64,000 nt of DNA from the NCBI RefSeq assembly GCF_000364225.2, contig NZ_AQFT02000001.1:6064501-6128500 (forward strand). Direction: 5' to 3'. The DNA is from Eubacterium plexicaudatum ASF492 (GTDB lineage Bacteria > Bacillota > Clostridia > Lachnospirales > Lachnospiraceae). Position numbers and translations under genes: made by a program. Below are positions 39,529-50,450 of the stretch, piece after piece. The notes beneath the pieces were generated by a model, which was given only the letters and a program-made list of their open reading frames with translations, did not search any database and was not told where the DNA came from. Position 1 is the stretch's first letter. Every line of letters starts with the position of its first letter.

Positions 39529-42098
39529 ATGGATATCAACTATCTTTTAATTTTGCAAAATATGAGGGAAGCATTTGGCGGGGTGTTTGACGCTTATATG
39601 CTGGAGATCACCTCGTTTGCGGAAACGCTGCCTGCATTTTTATTTTTGGCGGGCGTCTATTGGTGTGTGGATAAGCGCGCGGGGCAGTGTATGGGATGGA
39701 ATACGGCGCTGGCATGTACATACGGTCAGTTTTTAAAGGCCGTATGTAAAATAGATCGTCCGTGGGTGCGGGATGCGCGGATTCATCCGGTAGAGGCGGC
39801 TGTTGCGGCGGCATCGGGTTATTCGTTTCCGAGCGGGCATACGACGCGGGCGGTCGCTTCCTGGGGGTGGCCGGGAGGTGTGCGTGGAAGAAAGGGAAGC
39901 GGGACCAAAAGCTTGTCGGCGCGCTCTTGTGGACTTTTACGGCGTTGATCTTATTTTCCAGAAATTATCTCGGGGTACATACGCCGCAGGATGTGATAGC
40001 GGCATTGCTGTTTGGACTTGCATGGATGTATGGGATTGAAAAGCTTTTGAAATGGGTGCACAGGCATGCGAACGGGGATGTGCTTGCCTGTGGCGTCGGG
40101 TGTCTGCTTTGCTTTTTGCCGATGCTGCGTGTCGGATGTATGACGAATGCGGGAGCCGGAATGGGGCTGCTGTTGGGATGGCTGATTGAGCGGCGGTTTG
40201 TACGGTTTGAGACAACCGGTTCTTTAGCACGTAAATGTGTGCGGTTTTTGACCGGCAGCGGGCTGACGCTATTTTTACTGAAAGTGTCCGGACCGGTGTT
40301 GGCGTTAAAAATGGAAGGGAAGTATGCCGGATTTTTTTCCATGTTTATCGTTGGTATTTTTGTAATGGCGGGTTATCCGTATCTGTTCGGCTGTTTGGAG
40401 GCGGTGGGCAGGCCGACGCCGCGAAAATATCAAAAGACAGGGGCAAGTCTGCTGGGAATCTTCTTGTGTGTACTGCTTGTCTCTTCGGCGGTCGGTTCCT
40501 GGCAGGAACCGGAAGCGGCAGATGAAGGCAGTGAACCAATGCAGAATGAACCTGTGCAGAATGAACCAATGCAGAATGAACCGATGCAAGTCGCGGCTCA
40601 CAGGGGGTACGCTTCGGTGTTTCCGGAAAATACTATGGCGGCTTTTGCAGGGGCGCTTGATCTGGGTGTGGATTATATTGAGACGGATGTTCAGATGACA
40701 AAAGATGGACGGATTGTGCTCTTTCATGATTCGGATTTAAAACGGATCACAGGCTGCAAGGGAGCGGTTGCGGATTATACGTTTCGGGAATTGTCGAAGA
40801 TGGATGCGGGGAAATGGTTTTCGAATGCTTATGAGGGAGAGCGGATTCCGAAGCTGCGGCAGATGCTGGAGCTGGTGCGGGATTCGGATGTGAAAATTTA
40901 TCTGGAGCTTAAGGATATCGGCGCGGCGGAAGGCTTTGCAGAGGCGGTGTATGCGGAGGTTCAAAAGGCGGGCATGATGCAGCGATGTGTTTTTGCTTCG
41001 TTTCGTTATGAATATCTGATGCGGTTAAAGGAGCTGGATCCGGCGTGTCTTGTGCTTTACAATGCCTGTTCCGGGAATGTGAGTCTGCCGGAGGCGTTTC
41101 CGGCCGATTTTTATGGCCTTTCGGCAGCATGCGCAAATGTACGGGTGATTGAGTCCATTCACGCACATGCGGGACAGGTATTCGTATGGACCGTCGATAC
41201 GCCGCAGCAGATCAAAAATATACGGGCCATGGGAGCAGATGGGATTGTGACGAATGAGCCGGGACTGGCGAAAATCATGGTGCGCCCGGAGTATACGTTT
41301 CTGGCGGAGCGGTTTGAGCGTTCCATAACGATGCCGGGACTGTATGGAAAGGGACTGGAAGCGTATGCGGATACGGTCGTTCAGGGATTTACCAGGACGG
41401 CGGACAGGCTGGTCATATCGGCGTATCGAACTTCCGGAACGGCAGACAGCATTTTGTGGATTACGGATTGGAATGGGAATTTGCTTTCTATAACAGAACT
41501 TGGGTTTTCGGCTCATACAGGTGGGATTGCATATGATGAAGCGCATGATCTGCTTTGGGTAACAGGGCCGGAGGGAAAGGTGTTTGGCATTTCCTGGACG
41601 GAGATTTTAAACGGCACATACGCTGGCGGGATACAGGTGTGTTTTGATGCGGGCCTGACGAATCATAGTGGGGCAAAGGTGGCTTCCTTTCTGACGCTGT
41701 ACAGAGGAGAGCTTTATGTAGGCTCGTATGTAGATGGCGCGGCCGGACGACTGAACCGGTATGGGCTGGATGATGTGTTTCATCCGCAGCTGCTTTCGAC
41801 GGCGGACATACCGCAGCGCATCCAGAGCGTAACGTTTCAGGAAGATGTGGCAACGGGGCAGCGGCATATGCTGCTGAGTCAGGGGTATCAGATGGAAGAC
41901 GCATATCTGATGCGGTTCGTGTATGAGGAAGGTGCAACTGTGTATGATCAGCCGCCGGAATGCTGGCTGTTGCCGGAAGGAGCGGAGCAGATCCTGATGA
42001 CGCCGGAGGGCTTGTACATTTTGTTTGAGTCGTCGGCAAGGCCATACCGGGATACGGCGCGGATTCGAAACGATCAGATTTATGTGATACGGATGTGA
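39529..42098 (+). CDS. PAP2 phosphatase - glycerophosphodiesterase - beta-propeller-like fusion, broken frame
   Basis: About 855 residues when joined. The N-terminal membrane part is a PAP2 lipid phosphatase: 'KAVCKIDRPW', 'SFPSGHTTRAVAS' and, after a missing T near 39862, 'SRNYLGVHTPQDVIAA', which gives all three motifs. More membrane segments and a repeated Glu-Pro-Met-Gln-Asn linker lead to a GDPD domain: 'VAAHRGYASVFPENTMAAF', 'IETDVQMTKDGRIVLFHD', 'KIYLELKD' and 'VFVWTVDTPQQ'. The last 250 residues have propeller-like repeats ('GGIAYDEAHDLLWVTGPEG'). It could cut glycerophosphodiester bonds and remove phosphate outside the cell during teichoic-type turnover. Start ATG 39529 behind GGAGG. 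Confidence 0.8.
40532..40591 (+). repeat. 15-bp tandem repeats encoding an E-P-M-Q-N linker
   Basis: Four 15-base units of the type GAACCAATGCAGAAT encode EPMQN EPVQN EPMQN EPMQV between the membrane part and the GDPD domain. It looks like a flexible spacer whose copy number could vary. Confidence 0.85.
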
Positions 42099-42125
42099 GA
42101 CTGCGTGCGTGGAGGAATGGAACAG

Positions 42126-43067
42126 ATGAAAAAAAGAGTTGCAATAACCGGGGTTACAGGCGTGATCGGGATGGCGCTGCTGCATGCCTGCATCCGGGAA
42201 AAGTATGAAGTGCTGGCGATTTGTCACAGAGGGTCAGATAGAAACGGGCAGATTTCGACCGGCCCTGAGATTATGGTGATGGAGACGGATTTGTGCGAAC
42301 CGGATGCGGTTGCCCTGCCGGATGATAAGCCCTGTGAGACATTTTATCATCTGGCCTGGAGCGGAACTTACGGAGCGGACAGGGATGATCTGCGGATGCA
42401 GGTGCGTAATATCGAAGCCACGCTCGATGCGGTCAGACTGGCGAAGCGTCTCGGCTGTCGGACGTTTGTAGGAGCGGGCTCTCAGGCGGAGTATGGCCGG
42501 ACGGAGGAGACCTTGCGGCCGGATACGCCGGCATTTCCGGAAAGCGGCTATGGAATGGCCAAACTGTGTGCCGGACAGATGAGCCGAAAAGCCTGTGAAC
42601 AGCTTGGCATGCATCATGTGTGGGTACGTTTGCTCAGTGTATATGGCCCTTATGACCGGGCGGAAACGATGGTCAGCGCAAGTCTGCGCCAGATGCTGCG
42701 GGGAGAGGAAACGACATTTACACCGGGCGGGCAGCAGTGGGATTTTTTATACGGTGCGGATGCGGCAGATGCATTGTTTCGAATCGGGCTCTGTCCGGTG
42801 CATGGGCGTGTATACTGCCTGGGCAGCGGGCAGGCGCGTCCGCTGCGGGAATATATTTTAAAGATGAAAGAGCTGACAGGGTGTCAGGCTCCGGTCAGAT
42901 TTGGAGCGATCCCGTATGGTTCACATCAGGTGATGCATCTGTGTGCGGATATCCGTGAGCTGACAGCGGACACAGGGTTTATCCCGGCAACGGATTTTGA
43001 AACGGGGATTCGAGAGACGATTCAATGGATGCGGAGAAAAGAACTGGAAAATACAGAAAGGATGTGA
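42126..43067 (+). CDS. NAD-dependent epimerase/dehydratase (SDR), nucleotide-sugar type
   Basis: Intact, 313 residues. 'VAITGVTGVIGMALLHA' binds NAD, 'FYHLAWSGTYG' and 'FVGAGSQAEYGRTEE' are sugar-nucleotide SDR motifs, and 'YGMAKLCAGQM' holds the YxxxK catalytic pair. It resembles CDP-abequose or CDP-tyvelose-type reductases and epimerases in layout. With rfbF nearby and the rfbH/TPP pair at the window start, it could carry out the last reduction of a CDP-3,6-dideoxy or branched sugar. ATG 42126 is preferred because GGAGGA lies nine bases upstream. This gene ends the polysaccharide block; recJ starts 29 bases later. Confidence 0.85.
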   Translation: MKKRVAITGVTGVIGMALLHACIREKYEVLAICHRGSDRNGQISTGPEIMVMETDLCEPDAVALPDDKPCETFYHLAWSGTYGADRDDLRMQVRNIEATLDAVRLAKRLGCRTFVGAGSQAEYGRTEETLRPDTPAFPESGYGMAKLCAGQMSRKACEQLGMHHVWVRLLSVYGPYDRAETMVSASLRQMLRGEETTFTPGGQQWDFLYGADAADALFRIGLCPVHGRVYCLGSGQARPLREYILKMKELTGCQAPVRFGAIPYGSHQVMHLCADIRELTADTGFIPATDFETGIRETIQWMRRKELENTERM

Positions 43068-43096
43068 TAAGATAATAGGATAAAAATAAGGAGAAT

Positions 43097-44870
43097 ATGG
43101 TTGTGAAGGAACGGTGGTATGTAACAGCAAAAAAAGCGGATTTTCAGGCGATTGGAACCAGATTTGGCATAGATCCGGTAACTGCCAGAATTATCAGGAA
43201 TCGGGATATCATTGGTGAGGAAGCGATTGCCGATTACCTGGAATGTTCGCCGCGCCAGCTCCACGATCCGCATTTGCTGAAAGATGCGGAGAAAGGCGCA
43301 GAGATTTTGGCGGATAAGATTGCCGGAGGAAAAAAATTCGTGTAATCGGGGATTATGATATTGATGGTGTCAATGCGTCTTATATTTTAATTACCGGATT
43401 ACACATTTGCGGGGCAAACGTAGATCATGTCATTCCGGACCGGGTACATGACGGATATGGCGTTAACTGTGGAATGATTACAAGGGCACTGGATGAGGGC
43501 GTGGATACGATTATTACCTGTGATAATGGTATTTCGGCTGCAGAGGAGATTGCTTTTGCAAAAGAATCCGGGTTCACGGTTATTATAACGGATCATCATG
43601 AAGTGCCGTTTTCCTTGGATGAAAATAAGGAAAAATTTACCGGATTCCGCCAGCGGATGCGGTTATTAATCCCAAACAGGCAGATTGTACGTATCCGTAT
43701 CCGGGGTTGTGCGGAGCGGCGGTTGCCTGGAAGTTTATACAGGTTTTGTATGAGCGGATGGGAATTCCGGTTCGGCGCAGTTTTGAGATGATTGCGCATG
43801 CAGCATTTGCTACCGTTGGTGATGTTATGGATCTTACCGGGGAGAACCGTACGATTGTTAAGCTTGGACTAAAGGCGGTGCATCAGACCGACAATCCGGG
43901 TCTGCTGGCGTTGATCGGGCAAAATCATCTGGAACAGGAACAGATTCGTTCCTGGCATTTTGGATTCGTCTTAGGACCGTGCATCAACGCAAGCGGCCGC
44001 CTGGATACGGCGAAGCGATCGCTGCAGCTGTTGTTGGAGCCTTCGCCGGAAAAGGCGTCTCAGCTTGCAAGAGAGCTTGTGGAGTTAAATGATCGGCGTA
44101 AAAACCTTACGCTGCAGGGAGTGGAAGAAGCAAAGAGGCTGATCGAAGAACAGAAGCTTGCACAGGACAAAGTGATTGTTGTTTACCTGCCGCAGTGCCA
44201 CGAGAGTCTGGCGGGAATTATTGCAGGCAGAATTCGTGAGATGTACCATAAGCCGGTATTCGTACTGACAAATGCGGAAGACGGCGGTGTGAAAGGTTCC
44301 GGACGTTCCATTGAGGCATATTCGATGTATGAGGAAATGACAAAATGCAGCGAACTGATGACAAAGTTCGGCGGACATCCGATGGCGGCCGGGCTTTCGA
44401 TGCCGGCGGAAAATGTAGAACGTTTCCGGGCGGATTTGAATGCATATGCCGTTCTGACGGAAGAAGACTTTATTGAAAAAATACATATTGACGTGCCGAT
44501 GCCGCTGTATTATATCCGTACGGAGTTAATCCGTGAATTTGAATGTCTGGAACCGTATGGAAAGGGCAATGGGAAGCCGGTATTTGCGGTACGGGACGTG
44601 CATCCGCTTCGTGCTTCCATTGTCGGAAAAAATAAAAATGTACTGAAGATGGTTCTGGACGACGGTGCAGGGGGGTGTATGGATGCCGTTTATTTTGGGG
44701 ATATTGCGTCATTTCTGGAGTTTTTGCGTGGAAAATCATCAAAACGGCAGGTAGATGCGCTGCTGCATGGGGCGCCGCAGGAGATTCGTTTTTCCATTAC
44801 GTATGATCCGTCTGTCGATACCTATCTGGGACGGGAAAAAGTTCAGGTTATCATTCGAAATTATTGCTGA
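43097..44870 (+). CDS. recJ: Single-stranded-DNA exonuclease RecJ, two frame breaks
   Basis: RecJ degrades 5' ssDNA ends in repair and recombination. DHH-domain motifs are in place: 'VIGDYDIDGVNASY' and 'VIITDHHEVP'. 'INASGRLDTAKRS' and 'KFGGHPMAAGLSMPAENV' are from the core and DHHA1 domains. The A7 run at 43331 needs one more A ('GGKKIRVIGDYD'), and a second base is missing near 43645 ('PPADAVINPKQADC' on repair). Total length about 590, right for Gram-positive RecJ. Because RecJ is highly conserved, these breaks support a sequencing cause. Confidence 0.95.
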
Positions 44871-44881
44871 TGCAGACAAAG

Positions 44882-44917
44882 AAAAAAGAACATGCTCACA
44901 GGGGCATGTTCTTTTTT
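44882..44917. terminator. Bidirectional terminator between recJ and the lipoprotein gene
   Basis: A nine-base perfect stem AGAACATGC/GCATGTTCT with an eight-base loop, A run before and T run after, lies between convergent genes, so it can end transcription in both directions. Confidence 0.9.
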
Positions 44918-44928
44918 ATCAAAACGTT

Positions 44929-45857
44929 TTATGCTGCCGGTGTGGCTGCTTTTGCTTCATCAGGGATAGAAAATTCGCTGACCGCATTGTAATCGGAACA
45001 GGTCATTTCCATTGTTGCTTTTGTATATTCAAATGTTAATCCTGTAGCGTCGTCTCCCATAGAGGAAATAATGCCGGACATTAAGGAGTTCAGCATAGAG
45101 GTCATATCCATTTCGTATTTTACCGGATACATTTCCGCCTCATCAATCCATAATGTAATCGGAAGTTCGCCAAGGTCCTTTAACAGGGTATCTAACTGGC
45201 TGCTGTCAACACCAAGATTGGATAAAGAGTTCAATGCACCGGTAGACATCAATGTCTGACGCATGTCGTCACCTGTGATGGAACCTGTATATTTACGTGC
45301 ATCTTTTCCGTCGATCTGCTCTGTTCCCGCATCCTGGAAATTGTAACTCTCCTGCATGTAGCCGGTTACATTGCTGGCCGCATCATACTGAGCGATATCT
45401 GCCGCGTCAATTGTCTGTGACTGCCAGGTTGTACCGTTTGTAGAATACAGCGTATATGTACCGTCCTCAGCCATTTCTGCATAAATGGATGTTTCTAATT
45501 TGTTGCCATCTCCAGCGTCTATAACAGCGTCGGCTTTCAGGCGTATCGGATCATACAGACAGGACATATCCATAGAAGTCATTGTTGACATGGTCTGAGA
45601 TTCGCCTGCCGCTTCAATTTTCATATCCATCGCTACCTGCATGTTTGCATTCATGCTGGTAACTTCATTCATTTTTTCAACTGCAGCAGCATAGTAGTCT
45701 ACATCGTCATTTTTTCGTCTTCTTTGTCCGCAGCAGTGTTTTCAGCAGAAGATTTTCCGTCGCTTTGCTTATCAGCATCGGAGCTGCCGCAAGCGCCTGC
45801 GGAGAATGTCATGGAAACTGCTAAAAATAATGCCAGAAATTTGTTTCTCATTTTCAT
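44929..45857 (-). CDS. Secreted lipoprotein, DUF6612-like, broken frame
   Basis: Begins on the minus strand at 45857 ('MKMRNKFLALFLAVSMTFSAG' then a Cys), a lipoprotein signal with the lipidated Cys at about residue 24, behind AGAGGA. After a Ser/Asp/Lys linker the A6 run near 45708 lacks one base; restored it reads 'DEKNDDVDYYAAAVEKMNE'. The mature domain is rich in Met, Thr and Ser with repeated 'MDM' patches, 'KDARKYTGSITGDD' and 'YPVKYEMDMTSMLN'. It resembles lipoproteins with LppX/LolA-like folds, such as DUF6612. Function unknown; likely anchored on the outer face of the membrane. Confidence 0.7.
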
Positions 45858-46037
45858 AGTTTCATTCCTCTCTTTTTTGATTTGGATGTGTGTGTCCGTC
45901 CTTAATATTATTACGTTTTGTGTGTTTTGTCAATCAATTTGGGCAAAAAGTGTTACTGTTTTGTAGAAAAATGGTAACAATAACAAATCTGATCAGGGGA
46001 AAGTTATTTATAACAGTTGTGTGTAAACAGGAACGTT

Positions 46038-46243
46038 TCAGGCCGGATTTTTTTCAAGACAAAGAATATCTTCAATTCTGCAATCTAAATAGGTACAGAT
46101 TTTTCTAAAATATCAAAATTAATCCGTGTGGTTCGGTTATGGTTTAAATTGCGCAGAGTAGAAGTAGAAATACCAGTATCTTTTGCCATCTGGTTTTGTG
46201 AGATACCTTTGTTGTCCAGTACCTGGTTCAGTGTAATTTTCAA
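46038..46243 (-). CDS. Small XRE-family DNA-binding protein, broken frame
   Basis: Minus strand TTG at 46243 behind AAAAGAGG begins 'LKITLNQVLDNKGISQNQMA', followed by 'DTGISTSTLRNLNHNRTT', a Cro/CI-type helix-turn-helix. A missing A near 46106 splits off the end 'ICTYLDCRIEDILCLEKNPA', which is the normal finish of the short YozG-type regulators. About 68 residues in total. It probably represses a nearby promoter; no target is evident. Confidence 0.7.
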
Positions 46244-46549
46244 TATGAGTACCTCTTTTCCGTATAAGTTGTTTATGCAGGCCGAACATGATGTCAGACC
46301 GCATGGAGCAGGAACGTGCAATTGAGAAACATTCTGGCATTTGAAAAGAAGTTTCCCCATATGGATGAAAAATATACATAGTACCTGCAAATGCGTAAGG
46401 AACTGTTAAGAACAGAAAACACTTGATTTTTCCGAGACTGTGTTGTAGAGTATTTTTTGGAATATACGAAAATTTTTTTGATAAAAGCAAAGCGTGAGTA
46501 ACAGATACAATTGTTGGAGTGTGTTTAAAGATAAAAGGAGAAGATTGTT
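46244..46549. other. Intergenic region between the XRE gene and lysA
   Basis: About 300 bases without a supported gene. It should carry the divergent promoters. AAAGGAGAAG at 46534-46543 is the lysA ribosome site. Short open stretches on the plus strand near 46290-46420 have some coding-like look but contain stops and no recognisable family. Confidence 0.5.
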
Positions 46550-47830
46550 ATGAAAAAAGAACCATTTGTAACAAACGAGCAGCTTACGGAACTTGTAAAA
46601 CAGTTTCCTACACCGTTTCATTTGTATGATGAAAAAGGAATTCGGGCAAATGTGCAGGCAGTAAAAGAAGCATTTTCCTGGAACAGAGGATATCGGGAAT
46701 ATTTTGCGGTGAAGGCTGAGCCAAATCCGTTTATTATTCGGATTTTAAATGAATATGGCTGCGGCTGTGACTGCTCTTCCATGACGGAGCTGATGCTGTC
46801 AGATGCGCTTGGAATCCGCGGAGAACAAATTATGTTTTCTTCCAATGATACGCCGCCGGAAGAGTTTCAATATGCAGACAGGCTCGGTGCGATTATCAAT
46901 CTGGATGATATTACGCATATTGATTTTCTGGAACAGACGATTGGAAAAATTCCGGAGACGATCAGCTGTCGGTATAATCCTGGTGGTGTATATGAAGTCA
47001 GCAACGGGATTATGGATAATCCGCAGGATGCGAAGTATGGCTTTACAAAAGAACAGCTGTTTGAGGGGTACCGGATATTAAAGCAGAAAGGTGCAAAACG
47101 GTTTGGCCTGCATTCATTTCTTGTCAGCAATACGGTGACGAATGATTATTATCCGGCGCTGGCAAAGACATTGTTTGAACTTGCGGTAGAGATTAAGGAA
47201 AAACTGGATATTACGATCAGCTTTATTAATTTGTCCGGCGGCGTAGGCGTTGCTTACCGACCGGAAGAACAGCCGAATGACATTCGTGCGATCGGGGAAG
47301 GCGTACACAAAGTATTTGATGAAATATTAGTGCCGGCGGGACTGGGAGACGTTGCTGTTTTTACCGAAATGGGCCGGTTTATGACAGGGCCATACGGCTG
47401 CCTGGTAACGAAGGCAGTACATGAGAAGCATACGTACAAAGAGTATATAGGTGTTGACGCATGTGCGGCAAATCTGATGCGTCCTGCCATGTATGGCGCT
47501 TATCATCATATTACGGTTATGGGAAAAGAAGACGCGCCGTGTGATCACAAATATGATATTGTAGGTTCGTTATGTGAAAATAATGATAAATTTGCGGTAG
47601 ACCGCATGCTGCCTGAAATCGAAAAAGGAGATTTGCTTGTTATTCATGATACCGGGGCACATGGATTTGCAATGGGATATAATTATAACGGAAGGCTTTG
47701 GTCGGCGGAAGTACTGTTAAAAGAGGACGGTACTTCGGAACTGATTCGAAGGGCACAGACACCGAAAGACTATTTTGCAACATTTGACTGCTTTGATATA
47801 TTAAAAGATATGAAGTATGATGAAACGTAA
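46550..47830 (+). CDS. lysA: Diaminopimelate decarboxylase-type PLP enzyme
   Basis: Intact, 426 residues. PLP-binding Lys in 'YFAVKAEPNPFI', 'GCGCDCSSMTELML', 'INLSGGVGVAYRPEEQP', 'TEMGRFMTGPYG' and 'HDTGAHGFAMGYNYNGR' match the fold-type III decarboxylases such as LysA. It decarboxylates meso-diaminopimelate to lysine in the cytoplasm. The spacing of motifs is slightly unlike classical LysA (HSFLVSNT instead of HIGS), so a related amino-acid decarboxylase remains possible. Single gene unit with a strong terminator downstream. Confidence 0.85.
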   Translation: MKKEPFVTNEQLTELVKQFPTPFHLYDEKGIRANVQAVKEAFSWNRGYREYFAVKAEPNPFIIRILNEYGCGCDCSSMTELMLSDALGIRGEQIMFSSNDTPPEEFQYADRLGAIINLDDITHIDFLEQTIGKIPETISCRYNPGGVYEVSNGIMDNPQDAKYGFTKEQLFEGYRILKQKGAKRFGLHSFLVSNTVTNDYYPALAKTLFELAVEIKEKLDITISFINLSGGVGVAYRPEEQPNDIRAIGEGVHKVFDEILVPAGLGDVAVFTEMGRFMTGPYGCLVTKAVHEKHTYKEYIGVDACAANLMRPAMYGAYHHITVMGKEDAPCDHKYDIVGSLCENNDKFAVDRMLPEIEKGDLLVIHDTGAHGFAMGYNYNGRLWSAEVLLKEDGTSELIRRAQTPKDYFATFDCFDILKDMKYDET

Positions 47831-47833
47831 GAA

Positions 47834-47876
47834 CGTTATAAAGCTGCCTGGCGATTCGTCAGGCAGCTTTATAACG
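47834..47876. terminator. Strong bidirectional terminator after lysA
   Basis: A 17-base perfect stem (47834-47850 with 47860-47876) with a nine-base loop sits between the lysA stop and the end of the minus-strand regulator gene, so it can serve both. Confidence 0.9.
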
Positions 47877-47878
47877 CT

Positions 47879-49019
47879 TTATTGTTCTCTTACATGAGCC
47901 ATTACCATCAAAGCCAGCTTAAACGTCATGGCGTCTTCGAATTTACGGATATCCAGGTCAAGTCGTTTTTCCAGTCGTTCCAGCCGATATACAAGCGTAT
48001 TCCGGTGCAGGTAGAGCTGTCTGGCCGTTTCGGAAATATTCAGATTGTTTTCGTAAAATATATGAATCGTGTGTTGTGTTTCTTCGTCTAAGTCGTCCGG
48101 TAGATGCGTTCCGAATATTTCGGTTAAAAAAGTATGGCACAGGTCCGGCGGAAGCTCTGCGATCAGTCGTCCGATACCGAGTCTGTCATAGGCGATCGTA
48201 TCCTGCTCCGCAAAAAAAGTATGCCGGATATGCAGGGCGGTCAGAGCTTCCTGATACAGTCCGGCAAGCTGCGAAAAGCTGTCAGCAGCCGTACTGTATC
48301 CGATATGCGTCTGTACAAGAGCCTCCGCTCGCAGTGTATCGACCAAAGTCTGTGCGAAACGTTTCAGACAGGAGGAAATAAATTCCGCATTTGCCGGCTT
48401 GGCAGATGTTTTTTTTCGGGTGCTTTTTCCTTCGGAAGTTTTGTATTCTTTCAAAATATGGGAGATGTCTTTTATAAGCAGCAGATGGTTTTCGTCCAAT
48501 TCGCAGCAAAGATCCGTATGGTGTCCTGCAAAAGCATGTTCCAGCAGCTGATAGGCATAAGAATCGGTGTAGCCATCCTGATATTCGATAACAAACGCGA
48601 CCCAGGTTGCAGCAGACAGCTTTAACTTTTAATCTGGCGGCTTTGTTCGGAAGCAGTCAGTGAACCGGTGATAAGACTGCGGATAAAACCGGATTTTGTT
48701 ATGGATTCTTCCTGAGATTCCAGCAGATGCCTGAGCTGGCAGACCGTCAGCCGTCCGATCGTAAACGAATCCGGTGCATAATTTAAAACGAGCAGTACAT
48801 AAGAAAGGATATTGGAGCTGAAAACTTTAAAATAATGAAACATTCCCGATGTCTGGCTATCCACATTCGAACCGATAAATTCCATAATGCTTTCGTCAGA
48901 ATTATTTACCGGTTCGGTATGGAAAAAGGAAGCGACACAGGTTCCGTCGGCATCGTATAAGATCATGGGAATCTGGGAAATTTCTGTTATTTCTTCAAGG
49001 ACTGCCTGTATTTTTTCAT
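47879..49019 (-). CDS. CdaR/PucR-type transcriptional regulator, broken frame
   Basis: Minus strand, about 380 residues. The C-terminus has the PucR helix-turn-helix: 'FYENNLNISETARQLYLHRN', then 'VYRLERLEKRLDLDI'. The N-terminal part ('IPMILYDADGTCVASFF', 'TIGRLTVCQLRHLLESQEE') looks like a sensory domain. Breaks at A runs near 48619 and 49012; repaired, the start is 'MKKIQAVLEEITEI' with CGGAG nine bases upstream. Such regulators activate metabolic operons in answer to a small molecule. It has no obvious partner operon here; lysA converges on it. Confidence 0.8.
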
Positions 49020-49157
49020 AAAAATGTCTCCGTTTCCATAGGATTGTCTGTATTTATCATAACACAAATAAGAAAGGAAGCCAATACCGGGTTGGTGGTA
49101 AGGTGCTTCCTTCCTTATTTAATGAAGTAATAATTTTAATTAAAAAATAATTGTGGC

Positions 49158-49182
49158 ATAACCGATCCTGCAGATCGGTTAT
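49158..49182. terminator. Hairpin, possible terminator
   Basis: Stem ATAACCGATC/GATCGGTTAT, ten bases, loop CTGCA. It lies downstream of msmX on the minus strand; a T-rich tract follows there only after about ten bases, so the call is moderate. Confidence 0.5.
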
Positions 49183-49261
49183 AAAAATTTAACGGTTATA
49201 TGCCTGCTGTTCACAGGACTTTTGCGCAACGATAAAAATAATATAATATAGTTTTTATATG

Positions 49262-49297
49262 GAAATAATGTATGTATACAAATACATACATTATTTC
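49262..49297. repeat. 15-bp perfect inverted repeat downstream of msmX
   Basis: GAAATAATGTATGTA (49262-49276) and its exact complement at 49283-49297 are separated by six bases. The stem is A/T rich and lacks a following T run, so it is either the 3' hairpin of msmX mRNA or a palindromic protein site. Confidence 0.7.
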
Positions 49298-49340
49298 TGT
49301 CAACAGTAACAAAAAATATAATAAAATAAATTTGCAGGTA

Positions 49341-50450
49341 TTAGTTTGTAACGGTCAGCTCCGTATCATGGTCAAATACATGAATCTTTTCCGGATTCAG
49401 AGCGAGTGTTACATGATCACCAAGGCGTGCGGTTGTAGAAGATTCTACTTTTGCACTCATATTTGCGCCGCCAACCTGGAAGTACAGGATTACTTCGGAA
49501 CCAAGCAATTCGTAACCGCTTACGGTAGAATCAATCTTTGCGGCATAATTGCTCATTTCATAATCGGAATCACCCAAATCTTCAGGACGAATACCCATGA
49601 TGACTGTCTTTCCGTTGTAACCACCGTCAACTAATTTTTTTGCTTTTGCAGGCGGCAGTGCGATAGAGAATTTATCAAAGTTTAATGTAACATCGGAACC
49701 ACTTACCTTACAGGTAGCATTTACAAAGTTCATCTGCGGAGAACCGATAAATCCGGCTACAAATAAGTTATTTGGCTGATTGTATAATTTCTGCGGAGAA
49801 TCTACCTGCTGTACAATACCATCTTTTAATACGACGATTCTTGTACCAAGTGTCATAGCTTCTGTCTGATCATGTGTTACATAGATGATGGTAGCTTTTA
49901 ATTTGTGGTGCAGAGCGGAAATTTCGGTTCTCATCTGAACTCTCAGTTTTGCATCCAGGTTGGATAACGGCTCATCCATCAGGAATACTTTCGGATTACG
50001 TACGATAGCACGACCCATAGCAACACGCTGTCTCTGACCACCGGAAAGAGCCTTTGGCTTACGATCCAGTAACTGTTCCAGATCAAGGATTTTAGCAGCT
50101 TCTCTTACTTTTTTATCAATTTCATCTTTAGGAACTTTTCTCATTTTCAGACCGAAAGCGATGTTATCATATACGGTCATATGCGGATACAGAGCGTAGT
50201 TCTGGAATACCATCGCGATATCTCTGTCTTTTGGCTCCACATCATTTACACGTTTTCCGTCAATAATCAGATCGCCGGAAGAAATATCTTCCAGACCTGC
50301 AACCATACGAAGTGTTGTAGATTTACCACAGCCGGACGGTCCTACGAAAATAATAAATTCCTGATCTGCGATTTCCAGATTGAAGTCTTTTACGGCTTCA
50401 AATCCGTTTGGGTACTTTTTGCAGATGTTTTTCATTGATACACTTGACAT
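49341..50450 (-). CDS. msmX: Multi-sugar ABC importer ATPase (MsmX/UgpC type)
   Basis: Intact, 369 residues, minus strand. Walker A 'GPSGCGKST', signature 'LSGGQRQRVAMGRAI', Walker B 'VFLMDEPLSNLD', then a C-terminal OB-fold domain ('IMGIRPEDLGDSDY'). MsmX-type ATPases drive several carbohydrate importers whose own operons lack an ATPase, which matches this gene standing alone without permeases. AGGAGGA at 50458-50464 on its strand sets the start at 50450. Confidence 0.95.
   Translation of the reverse strand: MSSVSMKNICKKYPNGFEAVKDFNLEIADQEFIIFVGPSGCGKSTTLRMVAGLEDISSGDLIIDGKRVNDVEPKDRDIAMVFQNYALYPHMTVYDNIAFGLKMRKVPKDEIDKKVREAAKILDLEQLLDRKPKALSGGQRQRVAMGRAIVRNPKVFLMDEPLSNLDAKLRVQMRTEISALHHKLKATIIYVTHDQTEAMTLGTRIVVLKDGIVQQVDSPQKLYNQPNNLFVAGFIGSPQMNFVNATCKVSGSDVTLNFDKFSIALPPAKAKKLVDGGYNGKTVIMGIRPEDLGDSDYEMSNYAAKIDSTVSGYELLGSEVILYFQVGGANMSAKVESSTTARLGDHVTLALNPEKIHVFDHDTELTVTN

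Larger units (their letters stand above)
49020..49340. other. A+T-rich intergenic region with two hairpins
   Basis: Contains no supported gene. It holds the promoter of the regulator gene, read leftwards, and the 3' region of msmX. Two inverted repeats are described separately. The rest is simple A/T-rich sequence. Confidence 0.6.

Noticed and set aside
50181..50438. Plus-strand frame opposite msmX
   Set aside because: Entirely inside the intact msmX gene, no ribosome site, no recognisable domain.
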